Shown in pieces: positions 17,719-26,479 of a stretch of 64,000 nt of DNA (the first letter of the stretch is position 1; every line of letters begins with the position of its first letter). Source of the stretch: Rhodobacteraceae bacterium F11138 (GTDB lineage: Bacteria; Pseudomonadota; Alphaproteobacteria; Rhodobacterales; Rhodobacteraceae); assembly GCA_016521575.1 (NCBI GenBank), contig JAEKDP010000001.1:477894-541893 (forward strand), read 5' to 3'. The notes beneath the pieces are model-generated. The model was given only the letters and a program-made list of their open reading frames with translations. It was not told the DNA's origin and did no database searches. A program made the translations under genes and the position numbers.

Positions 17719-18744
17719 TCAGGTGGTCTGGGTGACCTTGTTCAACAGGTTCGGGCTGTCTGGGTCGTGCCCCAGCATCAGCGCGGCAGAACAGATTTCG
17801 GGGTAGAGCCCGGTCAACAGCTCGGCGGCCAGGATCGCCCCGCAGGCGGCTGCATTGCCGCGCCGCGAAAGGCCCGAGCGCAGTCGCAGCACCTGGCTGC
17901 CCGCCGCCGTGAACCGGGCCTGCGCGGTATCCAGCCCTGATTGCAGGCGCGAATCCCCGCTATCCAGGATCAGCGTCAACAGGCGCGTGCTGCTCAGTTG
18001 CAGCGGGCCATGCAAGACCTCGGTGGCGGAATAAGCCTCGGCGTGGATGGCGCAACATTCCTTGATCTTCAGCGCGATTTCCTGCGCCGCGCCATACATC
18101 TGCTGACGCCCGATCACATAGATATGCTGTGCTTCGGTGATCCGTTGGGCCAGTGGCACATCGGTTTCGATATGCCCGAAATCGTCCGGGCCCGTGTTTG
18201 CGGCAAAGACGGCCTGGGTTTCAGCATAGTCCGGATCAAGCGCGGCAATCAGCGTCACGCCCGCGGCAATCGCCCCGGCCACGGACTTGGTGGCGGGCAC
18301 GGCGCGTTCGGGTCCGGCAAGTATCGGGATGCGGTGGTGTGCGGCGGCTTCGATTTCCGATCCGTCGACGTTGGTGACTGCCACGACCCTTGCGCCGCCT
18401 TGCGCTGCGCCCCGCGTGGCGGCAACCAGATCGGCGCTCGCGCCCGACTGCGATATTGCAAACACCAGGGCGTCCTGCATCGCCACGCCGGTGCCAATCG
18501 AAAACACCGACGGTGGCAAAGTGGTGGCGGGCAGACCCAGCCGTTCCATGGCGGCATAGTTGAACACCGTGGCGGCGGCATCCGACGACCCGCGCGCGAC
18601 GGAATAGATTGCGCGGGGCGTGTCCAGCGGGCCAAGTATATCCTGCCGCGAAAGATTTCGCGAAAGGTGGTTCAGGATCACGCCGGGGGCCTCGGCGGCC
18701 TCTGCGCGCATCAGCGATCCGGGGGTGGGTTGGTCGATGGTCAT
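17719..18744 (-). CDS. SIS-domain sugar-phosphate deaminase/isomerase (NagB-II / GlmS isomerase type)
   Basis: A 341-aa protein with two SIS domains and no glutaminase domain. Motifs in order: M-R-A-E-A-A-E-A-P at the N-terminus, ARGSSDAA (sugar-phosphate binding), SQSGASADLV, TNVDGSEIE, GPERAVPATKSV, then GRQQMYGAAQEIALKIKE and AYSATEVLHGP. The C-terminus NLLNKVTQTT carries the Lys-Val-Thr tail typical of GlmS isomerase and NagB-II deaminase. It probably converts a glucosamine-6-phosphate-like compound to fructose-6-phosphate and ammonia. GGAG precedes the ATG at 18744. Last gene of the sugar operon. An aldose/ketose isomerase (AgaS-like) is the main alternative. Confidence 0.8.
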   Translation of the reverse strand: MTIDQPTPGSLMRAEAAEAPGVILNHLSRNLSRQDILGPLDTPRAIYSVARGSSDAAATVFNYAAMERLGLPATTLPPSVFSIGTGVAMQDALVFAISQSGASADLVAATRGAAQGGARVVAVTNVDGSEIEAAAHHRIPILAGPERAVPATKSVAGAIAAGVTLIAALDPDYAETQAVFAANTGPDDFGHIETDVPLAQRITEAQHIYVIGRQQMYGAAQEIALKIKECCAIHAEAYSATEVLHGPLQLSSTRLLTLILDSGDSRLQSGLDTAQARFTAAGSQVLRLRSGLSRRGNAAACGAILAAELLTGLYPEICSAALMLGHDPDSPNLLNKVTQTT

Positions 18745-18745
18745 G

Positions 18746-19681
18746 TCAGGCTCCGGTATTGGAAAGTGCAAGGCAGCCGGCGATTGCCGCCTGATCCGAG
18801 GTGACAAGATGCACGGGCAGGCGCTCTAGTATCGGGCGCATCCGACCCTTGGCGGCAAAGGCGCGCTGGAACGGGCCGTCACGGGTTTCGATCAGCGGTC
18901 GCAGCGCACGAGTCGGCCCGCCCGACAGCCAGACGCCGCCGGTGGCCTGAAACAGCAGCGCAAGGTCGCCCGCCTGTTGCCCCAGCAGCCGTGCGAAGGT
19001 TTCGCAGCTGGCGCGCGCCGCCGGATCGCGATCGGACATAGCCTGCGCGATCAGTTGCGCACCGTCGATTTGATCCGCGTCGCCCCCGGTCGTCAGTGCG
19101 TGAATTTCGCGCAAACCAGACCCCGACAGCAGCCGTTCGACCGAACAGCGTGTGTATTTCGCCGACATCGCGGCCTGAAGCCGCCGGTCCAGTTCGGTCA
19201 GCGGGGCAAAGGTGGTGTGCCCGGCCTCGCAAACCACGACCGACCCATTGGCCAGCCGCGCGGAACAGTTGAACCCGGTTCCCGCGCCAAGAATGATCCG
19301 CGTGCCTTGCCTGGATGGCTCGCCGGGTTTGACAGTGACGCAATCCAGCGACTCGACCCGGGCCAGGGCGTGACCCAAGGCCTGGAAATCGTTGACGATA
19401 CGCAGCTCGCGCAGTCCGAAGGCGGCGCTGATTTCAGCCCGGTCTATCACCCAGTCGCGGTTCGTCAGCGGTATGCGGTCGCCGTCCGCCGGGGCGGCGA
19501 TGGCCAGGGTCAGCCGGTCCATCGTGCGTCCGTTCAGATACCCGCGTACCAGCGCGATGAAATCCGTGGCCGAGTCATTGGCAAGCGAGCGGACATCCTC
19601 GATCCGTCCAGAGCCTGGGGCGACCAGACCCAGGCGGCAATTGGTGCCGCCAAGATCGCCCACCAGCAAGGTACCGGTCAT
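18746..19681 (-). CDS. glk: Glucokinase-type sugar kinase
   Basis: A 311-aa ATP-dependent kinase. The start at 19681 gives MTGTLLVGDLGGTNCRLGL, with the phosphate-binding DLGGTN motif. Next come IVNDFQALGHAL (the N-D pair, D being the catalytic base) and ILGAGTGFN. Domain order and length match the Glk (non-ROK) glucokinase family of proteobacteria, around 320 aa. It would phosphorylate a hexose or amino-hexose brought in by the operon's importer. It lies 1 nt after the oxidoreductase gene and 1 nt before the SIS gene. True substrate could be a glucose analogue; sequence alone does not tell. Confidence 0.8.
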   Translation of the reverse strand: MTGTLLVGDLGGTNCRLGLVAPGSGRIEDVRSLANDSATDFIALVRGYLNGRTMDRLTLAIAAPADGDRIPLTNRDWVIDRAEISAAFGLRELRIVNDFQALGHALARVESLDCVTVKPGEPSRQGTRIILGAGTGFNCSARLANGSVVVCEAGHTTFAPLTELDRRLQAAMSAKYTRCSVERLLSGSGLREIHALTTGGDADQIDGAQLIAQAMSDRDPAARASCETFARLLGQQAGDLALLFQATGGVWLSGGPTRALRPLIETRDGPFQRAFAAKGRMRPILERLPVHLVTSDQAAIAGCLALSNTGA

Positions 19682-19682
19682 G

Positions 19683-20924
19683 TCAGCTTGCCCGTGCGAC
19701 CAGCGGCACATAATCATCCAGATCGGTACAGGGGAAGGTGACCGTCGCCTGTGTTTCGGCCGACAGGTACAGCGCCATCAGGATTTCGACCACGGCCAGA
19801 CCGTCGTGGAAATTTTCGTCCGGCATCAGGCCCTTGCGGAAGCGATCGACCATGTGGCGGTTTTCGTCCGTATAGCCGTAGACCCCTGCTTCGTCTTCCA
19901 GCACGGGCATCAGGCCCTGTTCCGAGTTCTGCTTTTCCACCAGATCCTCGCCTTCGGCCCCCGACACCCGGCGCGACATGAAGATTTTCAGCCCCGAGGA
20001 AAGCGAATCGAATTCCATCGAATACTCCGGTCCAAGCATTTCCAGCTTGATGCGCAGACCGGCCCCCACATAGGCCCACGAGGTTGTCGCCTCGATCACC
20101 ATCTCGTTGCCGTCCTCGTCTTCCAGCAGCACCTGGCCATAGGCGAAATCTTCGGTCGGGCGGTTGCGGAAATCGACCTCGGCGCCATAGCGTTCGGCCA
20201 GTTCGTCGGCATAGGTGGGGCGCGACCATTTCAGGGTCGACGTCTTGCCGGTCGCCGATTTTACCTTCAGACTTTCGCGCGGCTTTTCAGGGTCGGTCAG
20301 CAAGTGACGGGCGACCTCGACCGAATGGCACATCATGTCTGACAGCGCGCCGCCGCCTTGTTTGTCGCCCTGCCAGAACCAGGCCGCGTGCGGGCCGCTG
20401 TGTTCCTCGGCGGCGCGGGCCAGATAGGGGCGGCCGGTGGCGCGGGCAGCCCGGCGCCAGATGATTTCCTTGCCGCGAATGACCGGGGTGCAGAACACCT
20501 GGTTTTCCAGGTAGCCGTGCAGCAGCCCGGCATCCTCGACCAGTTCGACCATGCGGCGTGCCTCGCGCAGGGTGCGGGCCAGCGGCTTTTCGCAGGCCAC
20601 GGCGCGGATGGAGGACCGACCGGCCTTGACCTCGGCATGGATTGTTTCCATCACGCCCAGCCGGGTGTGGTTGGGCGACAGAATCCACAGCGCGTCGATC
20701 TGATCGCTTTGCACCAGTTCTTCCAGCGAGCCGAAACCAGGGCAGGGCCCCAGATCCAGTTCGTTGGACAATGCGGTGATACGGTCGCGATTCTCGGCAT
20801 TGCGGGAATAGACGCCTTGCACGGTGACGTTGCGCACCCCGATCATCGAACGCAGGTGGAATTCCGCGATGAAACCGGTGCCGATGATCCCGATGCGCAG
20901 CGTGTCCTTGGGGGCAAATGTCAT
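19683..20924 (-). CDS. Gfo/Idh/MocA family oxidoreductase
   Basis: A 413-aa NAD(P)-dependent sugar oxidoreductase. The Rossmann fold begins RIGIIGTGFIAEFHLRSM (about residues 10-27, GxGxxA-type), followed by AVACEKPLARTLREA with the catalytic EKP Lys. The second part contains HSGPHAAWFWQGDKQGGGALSDMMCHSVEVARHLL, with the usual DxxxH arrangement. Family members oxidise or reduce cyclic sugars, inositols or keto-sugars. It overlaps the LacI gene by 4 nt (ATGA) and so belongs to the sugar operon. It may oxidise or epimerise the imported sugar before phosphorylation (inference). It is longer than the common 330-350 aa because of an extended C-terminal half. Confidence 0.85.
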   Translation of the reverse strand: MTFAPKDTLRIGIIGTGFIAEFHLRSMIGVRNVTVQGVYSRNAENRDRITALSNELDLGPCPGFGSLEELVQSDQIDALWILSPNHTRLGVMETIHAEVKAGRSSIRAVACEKPLARTLREARRMVELVEDAGLLHGYLENQVFCTPVIRGKEIIWRRAARATGRPYLARAAEEHSGPHAAWFWQGDKQGGGALSDMMCHSVEVARHLLTDPEKPRESLKVKSATGKTSTLKWSRPTYADELAERYGAEVDFRNRPTEDFAYGQVLLEDEDGNEMVIEATTSWAYVGAGLRIKLEMLGPEYSMEFDSLSSGLKIFMSRRVSGAEGEDLVEKQNSEQGLMPVLEDEAGVYGYTDENRHMVDRFRKGLMPDENFHDGLAVVEILMALYLSAETQATVTFPCTDLDDYVPLVARAS

Positions 20925-21934
20925 GTTGGAGAGCCTTCTTTCCTTGGGCGCGCCACTGTGGCGCGTTCGATTAATGTGGTGGGAAGCAGGGTTTTCTGCG
21001 GATTGTTGGTGCCGCCCAGCTGGGACAGCAGCAATTCCATCGCGTGGCGTCCGATGTCCTGTCGGGGCTGGCTGATGGTGGTCAGCGGCGGAAACACCGC
21101 GCGGCTGAGATGGATGTCGTCCATCCCGATCACTGAAAGGTCGTCGGGAATTCCAAGGCCCTGGTGCTGCGCTTCGTGCAGAACGCCAAAGGCCATTTCA
21201 TCGTTGGCGGCAAAGATCGCGGTGGGCGGTTCATTCAGCGCCAGCAGCGCGCGGGTGGCTTCGCGCCCGGTGTCGAACCCGAAATCGCCGGGCTGAAGAT
21301 AGCCCCGCGGCAGGTTCAGCCCATGCGCCGCCATCGCCGCCACGAAACCGGCCTTGCGCCGTGCGCTCATGCCTTCGCCCTCGGGGCCGGATATATGGGC
21401 AATGCGGCGGTGGCCTTGGGCAACCAGATGGTCCACCGCTGTCCGTGCGGCACCGGCGTTGTCGATCAACACCTGGCTCAAGCCGCCGTCTTCGATCATC
21501 TCAAGCGCCACCACGACCGCGCTGTTCGGACCGCTCCAGCCATCCGGGATGCTGCCCGTCATCAGGATCATCCCGTCGGCATTGCCGTCGCGCAGCATCT
21601 CGAAATATTCCGCCTCGCGTGCAGGGTTGCCTTCCGTATTGCCCATCAGGACGGTATATTGCGCCTCGTGCGCGGCGGTTTCGGCGCCCTTGAACACCTC
21701 AAGGTAAAAGGGATTTCCGATGTCACGCACCGCCATGATGATCGACATGGATTTCTGCGTGCGCAGCGACCGGGCCTGTACATTGGGGCGGTAATTCATC
21801 TCGGCCGCCTTGGCCCGTACCCGCGATCGGGTGGGTTCAGCCACGCGGGCGGGGGTCGAGATCGCGCGCGAGACCGTCGCGGTCGAGAGACCAAGCGCCT
21901 CGGCGATGTCCTTGATGCGAACGTTGCGGGCCAT
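20921..21934 (-). CDS. LacI family transcriptional regulator of the sugar operon
   Basis: A 337-aa repressor. The N-terminal headpiece reads NVRIKDIAEALGLSTATVSRAIS with the hinge region ARVAEPTRSRVRAKAAEMNYRPN, then a periplasmic-binding-like effector domain (MSIIMAVRDIGNPFY, SDLSVIGMDDI-type ending). The start at 21934 shares one base with the upstream permease stop (TGATG). The long open frame that extends upstream is permease sequence in another frame. It most likely represses the operon by binding the 26-bp palindrome at 26454-26479 and is released by the imported sugar or its phosphate (inference from location). Confidence 0.92.
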   Translation of the reverse strand: MARNVRIKDIAEALGLSTATVSRAISTPARVAEPTRSRVRAKAAEMNYRPNVQARSLRTQKSMSIIMAVRDIGNPFYLEVFKGAETAAHEAQYTVLMGNTEGNPAREAEYFEMLRDGNADGMILMTGSIPDGWSGPNSAVVVALEMIEDGGLSQVLIDNAGAARTAVDHLVAQGHRRIAHISGPEGEGMSARRKAGFVAAMAAHGLNLPRGYLQPGDFGFDTGREATRALLALNEPPTAIFAANDEMAFGVLHEAQHQGLGIPDDLSVIGMDDIHLSRAVFPPLTTISQPRQDIGRHAMELLLSQLGGTNNPQKTLLPTTLIERATVARPRKEGSPT

Positions 21935-22878
21935 CAGCTTTGCAATCCGCGGCTGCGGCCATAAAACAGAAGCAGCACGATCAAAGCGCTGCCAAAGATG
22001 ATCTGGCGTCCTGATTCGTCGATGCTGAGCGTGGTCAGCAGGCCCTGTAGCACCACCAGAAGCAGCGCGCCGATCATGGTGCCGGTATAGCCGCCGCGCC
22101 CGCCGGACAGGGGCGTGCCGCCCAGCACGACGGCGATGATCGACGACAGCATGTATTGCCCGCCGACATTGGCAAAGCTGGATCCGGAATAGCCAAGAAT
22201 GCACAGCCCCGCGATGGCGGAAAATACGCCCGAAAGCACATAGAGCATCATGCGCGTCAGTTGCGTCGGTACTCCGGCCAGCCGGGCTGCGCCTTCGTTG
22301 GCGCCAATCGCAAAGATGCGCTGGCCGAATACGGTGCGGTTCAGCAGCCCGGCCATCGCCAGGCCGATCAGCAGCCACAGCCACAAGATACCAGGCAGGC
22401 CCAGCCATTGCGGCCGTGACACGAAATCCGACAAAACCGGCGCGGCCCGTCCCGAAGGGATGCCGTTGCGCGCCACCACCAGCAGCCCCTGCACAACGCC
22501 CAACATGCCCAAGGTCATCACCAGTGGCGGAATGCGCAGCAAGGTCACGCCCAGCCCGTTCAGAAGACCGATGGCGGCACCCACCGCAACGCAGGCAAGA
22601 ATTGCGGGGAACAGCCCGGCGTCACTGCCGCTCATGACGTTGCCCGCAACCAGGGCCGACAGGGAAATCACGCCACCGACCGACAGGTCGATCCCTTCGC
22701 GTCCGCCGAGAATCACAAGGTTCTGTCCGGCGGCGACAATACCCAGCAAGGCCGCGACAATGGCCAGCCGCAGGATCTGTTCGGGCGAGGCGAACCCGGG
22801 CGAGACCGTTTCGCCAGCGATCATCAGAAGCACGACCAGCCCGGCGGCGATCAGGATCGGTTTCAATGCGCCGCTCAT
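21934..22878 (-). CDS. Sugar ABC transporter permease (CUT2, RbsC-like)
   Basis: A 314-aa membrane protein with about eight to ten hydrophobic segments. Typical CUT2 motifs are seen: LVILGGREGIDLSVGGVISLSALVAG, IPPLVMTLGMLGVVQGL, GQRIFAIGANEGAARLAGV and VLGGTPLSGGRGG. It forms the inner-membrane channel with the following permease and the double ATPase. The start at 22878 overlaps the stop of the upstream permease by 4 nt. The earlier in-frame start at 23508 would extend it with antisense-like Arg-rich sequence and is rejected. Confidence 0.9.
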   Translation of the reverse strand: MSGALKPILIAAGLVVLLMIAGETVSPGFASPEQILRLAIVAALLGIVAAGQNLVILGGREGIDLSVGGVISLSALVAGNVMSGSDAGLFPAILACVAVGAAIGLLNGLGVTLLRIPPLVMTLGMLGVVQGLLVVARNGIPSGRAAPVLSDFVSRPQWLGLPGILWLWLLIGLAMAGLLNRTVFGQRIFAIGANEGAARLAGVPTQLTRMMLYVLSGVFSAIAGLCILGYSGSSFANVGGQYMLSSIIAVVLGGTPLSGGRGGYTGTMIGALLLVVLQGLLTTLSIDESGRQIIFGSALIVLLLFYGRSRGLQS

Positions 22879-23831
22879 GCCCGGGCCTTTCCGCTGAACA
22901 GGATGCCGACCATAAGCGCCGCCAGCACCGTCAGCCCCTGCACAAGGTTCTGCCATTCCGAAGGCGTACCAAGAAAGAACACAAGGCTTCCGACCGATCC
23001 GATCACCAACGCGCCCAGCACCGAGCCGAACAGCGTGCCGACCCCGCCCGACAAGGCCGCGCCGCCCAAAACCGTCGCGGCAACCGAATTCAGCGTGATC
23101 AGCCCGCCCACGTTCGGATCGCCGCTGGCGGTATCGCCGGTGATGCACAGCCCGGCCAGGGCGGCAAACACGCCACACATGATATAACCGCGCACCCGGA
23201 TCGAATTGACCGGCAGTCCGGTCTGAAACGCGGCCAGCTGATCGTCGCCCACGGTCAGCAAGCGCTGAACGAAGCGCGAGCGCGCGAGCAGGAAGATCAT
23301 CAGCAACAGTGCGGCCAGCACGAAATAGGCGAACGGAATACCCGCGATCCGGCCTCCGAACGTGCGCCAGAACAGGCGCGGCGCCGGGGTCCCCGCCACC
23401 GGCATCACAAACAGCGCCAGGCCGAGAAACAGAACCGAGGTGGCAAATGTCGCCACAATCGCCTGCAACCGCAGGATCACCACCAGCACGCCATTCAGCG
23501 CCCCGCAAGCCGCGCCAACACCCACCGCCAGCAGCATCGACAGCATGATCGCGCCCGCCGTATCCCCCAGCGCCTGCATCAACGAGACAAGCGTGACATT
23601 GACCAGCCCCAGTATCGCGCCCACCGACAGGTCGATATCGGCGGCAAAGATCACCAGGGTCTGTCCGACGGCCAGGAACATCAGCGCCAGATAGGTGCTG
23701 ACCAGCCCCTTTAGCGCATAGGCCGACAGGCTGTTGGGTTCGGCCAGCCCGTTCAGCGCGAACATGCAGATCAAGATGACCAGCACCGGCAGATAGGGCG
23801 GCATGGCGCGCAGAAAGGGACGTTTCATCAT
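22875..23831 (-). CDS. Sugar ABC transporter permease (CUT2, second subunit)
   Basis: A 318-aa membrane protein. Motifs LVIFAADIDLSVGAILGLVN, RLQAIVATFATSVLFLG, DDQLAAFQTGLPVNSIRVRGY and VLGGAALSGGVG place it in the RbsC/XylH type. It lies 1 nt after the ATPase gene. Having two different permease genes implies a heterodimeric channel, as in several alphaproteobacterial CUT2 systems. Confidence 0.9.
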   Translation of the reverse strand: MMKRPFLRAMPPYLPVLVILICMFALNGLAEPNSLSAYALKGLVSTYLALMFLAVGQTLVIFAADIDLSVGAILGLVNVTLVSLMQALGDTAGAIMLSMLLAVGVGAACGALNGVLVVILRLQAIVATFATSVLFLGLALFVMPVAGTPAPRLFWRTFGGRIAGIPFAYFVLAALLLMIFLLARSRFVQRLLTVGDDQLAAFQTGLPVNSIRVRGYIMCGVFAALAGLCITGDTASGDPNVGGLITLNSVAATVLGGAALSGGVGTLFGSVLGALVIGSVGSLVFFLGTPSEWQNLVQGLTVLAALMVGILFSGKARA

Positions 23832-23832
23832 G

Positions 23833-25326
23833 TCACGCAGCCTCGAACGCGGCGCGGGTCAACATCAGACGGGTGCGGTCCGCGCCCGCCAATTCGCGCA
23901 CGATGCGGCCGTTGTTGAACACGAGGATACGGTCGGAGTTGGCCAGCAATTCGGCATCTTCCGATGTGTAGAGCAGGATCGCCATGCCCTTGTCGGCCAG
24001 GGACCGGATCAGTTCGAACAACTCCAGTTTGGTCTTCAGGTCGATGCCCTTGGTCGGGTCATCCAGCAGCAGCACCTCGGTGTCGTCCATCAGCCAGCGC
24101 GAAATGATGACCTTTTGCTGGTTGCCCCCCGACAGCGAGCTGATCGGCAGCCCGGTGCCACCATGCCGTGTTGCCAGAATCTGCAACACCCGGTCCACGT
24201 CAGCCTGCAGCGTCTTGCGCCGCAGAATGTGTTGACGCGACTTGAACAGGTGGATCGGCACCACGTTTTCAAAGATCGACCGCCCCGTGATCGCGCCTTC
24301 GGTCTGTCTGTCACCCGAAATATAGCCGAATCCGCCCCGGATCGCCCGCCGGGGCGAGTGCAGGGCGATGGGCGTCCCGTCCAGCAATACATCGCCTGTT
24401 GTCGGCTCCAACCCGAACAGCGCACGCAGCAGATCGGATTGACCCTGCCCATGCAGCCCGCCCAGGCCCAGAATTTCCCCCGCGTGCAGGGTCAGCGACA
24501 CATCACGCAGGCGGCGCGATGACAGGTCTTGCAACGCAAGCCGCACCTTGCCGGGGGCGGGGGCCTGGGGCGGGTCGGCAAAAACACCTGTATTGCTTTC
24601 GCCGCCGACCATTTCGGCCACGATCCTGTCGCGCGTGGTATCGGCCAGCGACGCGCTCGATACGCTTTCGCCGTCGCGGATCACGGTCACGCGGTCGCCG
24701 ATCTCGAATACCTCTTCCATGCGGTGCGAGATAAAGACAATCGCCGCGCCTTCGGCCTTGCGCCGGTCGAGTTCCTTGAAGAACGCTTCGGTCTGGGCGC
24801 GGTCCAGCGCCGAGGTCGGTTCGTCGAAGATGAAAATGTCCGCATCGCCCGCGAAAGCCTTGGCGATCTCGACCAACTGGCGCTGATCGGGCCGCAAATC
24901 ACCCACCCGGGCCGACAGATCGAACCCGTCGCCGGCCACCTCCTTGAACGGCGCGAATGCCTGCGCCGCCTGTGCCATCACCGCTTTGACGTCGACAAAT
25001 CCCGCGCGGGTCGGCAAATCCTTGGCCAGAATATTCTCGGCGACCGTGCGGTTCCGCGACAGGCTGAGTTCCTGATAGAAGATCGAAACACCCAGATTGC
25101 GCGCCGCTTTGGGGTCGGAAATATCGACCTTCCGGCCATCCAGCGTGATCGTGCCGCTATCGGGTTTTACCGATCCGGCCAAGATCTTGCACAGCGTGCT
25201 TTTGCCTGACCCGTTGGCCCCCATGATGACGTGCAATTCGCCCGGGAAAAGTTCGATCCGACAGGACGTCAATGCCTTGGTCGCGCCATAGGTCTTGTTC
25301 ATATCGGTCATTTTCAGGTGTGGCAT
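23833..25326 (-). CDS. Sugar ABC transporter ATPase (CUT2, two nucleotide-binding domains)
   Basis: A 497-aa protein with two ABC domains in tandem, the rule for CUT2 sugar importers (RbsA/XylG/AraG). Domain 1: Walker A GANGSGKST, D-loop region DIFIFDEPTSALD, H-loop VFISHRMEE. Domain 2: the Walker A position is LGGLHGQGQSDLLR (degenerate, as usual in this family), signature SLSGGNQQKV and Walker B EVLLLDDPTKGID. It energises uptake by the two downstream permeases. A hairpin separates it from the binding-protein gene. Confidence 0.93.
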   Translation of the reverse strand: MPHLKMTDMNKTYGATKALTSCRIELFPGELHVIMGANGSGKSTLCKILAGSVKPDSGTITLDGRKVDISDPKAARNLGVSIFYQELSLSRNRTVAENILAKDLPTRAGFVDVKAVMAQAAQAFAPFKEVAGDGFDLSARVGDLRPDQRQLVEIAKAFAGDADIFIFDEPTSALDRAQTEAFFKELDRRKAEGAAIVFISHRMEEVFEIGDRVTVIRDGESVSSASLADTTRDRIVAEMVGGESNTGVFADPPQAPAPGKVRLALQDLSSRRLRDVSLTLHAGEILGLGGLHGQGQSDLLRALFGLEPTTGDVLLDGTPIALHSPRRAIRGGFGYISGDRQTEGAITGRSIFENVVPIHLFKSRQHILRRKTLQADVDRVLQILATRHGGTGLPISSLSGGNQQKVIISRWLMDDTEVLLLDDPTKGIDLKTKLELFELIRSLADKGMAILLYTSEDAELLANSDRILVFNNGRIVRELAGADRTRLMLTRAAFEAA

Positions 25327-25355
25327 CGGCTGTCAAACGGTAAGAGGGCTGGGAT

Positions 25356-25380
25356 CATCGGACCGCAATTGGGTCCGATG
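25356..25380 (-). other. Intercistronic hairpin between binding-protein and ATPase genes
   Basis: CATCGGACC (25356-25364), a 7-nt loop, then GGTCCGATG (25372-25380): a 9-bp perfect inverted repeat in the 81-nt gap. There is no long T-run on the minus strand, so it is more likely an mRNA-stabilising or partial-termination structure that raises binding-protein levels over the membrane parts (inference). Confidence 0.6.
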
Positions 25381-25407
25381 TATGGTCAAACAGTCCGGTT
25401 CGGAGTG

Positions 25408-26427
25408 TTATTCGAAAAGCGCCGAAGCCTCTTCGATCGACAGTGCCGAGGTGAACGAGGCATAGCCGGGCTGACCGTCCAGCGCCTGGGATACCTCACC
25501 CAGGTTTTCGTCCGAAATGAACGGGATCGGCAGGTACAGCGCATTGCCGTAAACGCCTGCGGTGGCCGGCTCTTTCAGGGTTTTGCCCTGCAGCATGTTC
25601 ACGGCCACATTGAGGGCCGAGGCCATCACACCCGGCGGGTTCACCGAAGCGCCCGATTTCAGGTTGTTTTCCGACCAGATGTCGATGAAGTCCTTGCGGA
25701 TTTCGCCGGTCGCATAGATGTCGTCGCGACCTGCATCCTGCATCGCGCGCCAGGCACCGGCGGCCATACCATCCTGCACCCAGACACCGTCAATATCCGG
25801 ATAGGTGGCCAGGATGTTCTGCATCGCTTGCTGGCCTTGCGCCTGATCCCAGTTGCCGTTCACTTCGTTCACGATCTCGATGTCGGGGAATTCGCCGAAG
25901 ACTTCCTGATAGCCCGCAACGCGCATTTCATTCGCCGGATGCCCGGCCACACCGTTGATTGCAACCACGGTGCCCTTTCCGTCCAGCGTTTCCGCCAGCC
26001 AGCGCGCTGACATCTCGGCCCAGCCTTTCTGGTCGATGCCGACATAGATCGCATCGGGACTCGACACCTCGGCATCGGTCGCAATCACGAGGATACCGGC
26101 GTCGGCCGCTTCGGCGAACACTGGGTCAAAGGCCGTGGGGCTGTTGGGGTTGATGATGATCGCGTCAACGCCCTGGCTGATGAAGTTGCGCACATGGGCG
26201 ATCTGGCCGGGAACATCGACGTTGGCGCTCTGGACCTGGGTGGTAACGGTCACACCTTTGTCGGCCCAGAGCTTGGCGGCCTCTTCCGCCTCGGCGATCA
26301 TCTGGGTGCGCCATTCCGACCCGACCCATCCGTTCGACAGCCCGATGGTGAATTCCTCGGCCGAGGCGGAAACCGCCGTTGCGCCCAGTACGGCAGCGAC
26401 ACAGGTCGCCTTGAACTTGCCAGTCAT
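25408..26427 (-). CDS. Sugar ABC transporter substrate-binding protein (type 1 periplasmic)
   Basis: A 339-aa exported protein. The start at 26427 is preceded by GGGGAGAG; the signal peptide is MTGKFKATCVAAVLGATAVSASA. The mature fold opens EFTIGLSNGWVGSEWR and has PNSPTAFDPVFAEAADAGILVIATDAEV, typical of RbsB-like proteins (the N-P then D in the second strand of the sugar site). It is the first gene of the eight-gene sugar operon. The aromatic and Asp/Arg pattern points to a neutral or amino sugar, but I cannot specify it. Confidence 0.9.
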   Translation of the reverse strand: MTGKFKATCVAAVLGATAVSASAEEFTIGLSNGWVGSEWRTQMIAEAEEAAKLWADKGVTVTTQVQSANVDVPGQIAHVRNFISQGVDAIIINPNSPTAFDPVFAEAADAGILVIATDAEVSSPDAIYVGIDQKGWAEMSARWLAETLDGKGTVVAINGVAGHPANEMRVAGYQEVFGEFPDIEIVNEVNGNWDQAQGQQAMQNILATYPDIDGVWVQDGMAAGAWRAMQDAGRDDIYATGEIRKDFIDIWSENNLKSGASVNPPGVMASALNVAVNMLQGKTLKEPATAGVYGNALYLPIPFISDENLGEVSQALDGQPGYASFTSALSIEEASALFE

Positions 26428-26453
26428 ATCTCTCTCCCCGTTACGATTTTCAG

Positions 26454-26479
26454 ATTTTTGGTAATCGATTACCAAAAAT
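26454..26479. promoter_or_regulatory. 26-bp perfect palindrome, putative LacI operator
   Basis: The half-site ATTTTTGGTAATC is followed by its exact reverse complement, centred between 26466 and 26467. It lies 27 bp before the binding-protein start, the usual place for a repressor operator. The inner GGTAATCGATTACC is very like known LacI-family sites of sugar operons, with the central CG typical of that family. Confidence 0.75.

Noticed and set aside
21934-23508. Longer start for the CUT2 permease, giving 524 codons
   Set aside because: The extra region is Arg/Gly-rich out-of-frame permease sequence; the ATG at 22878 overlaps the previous stop.
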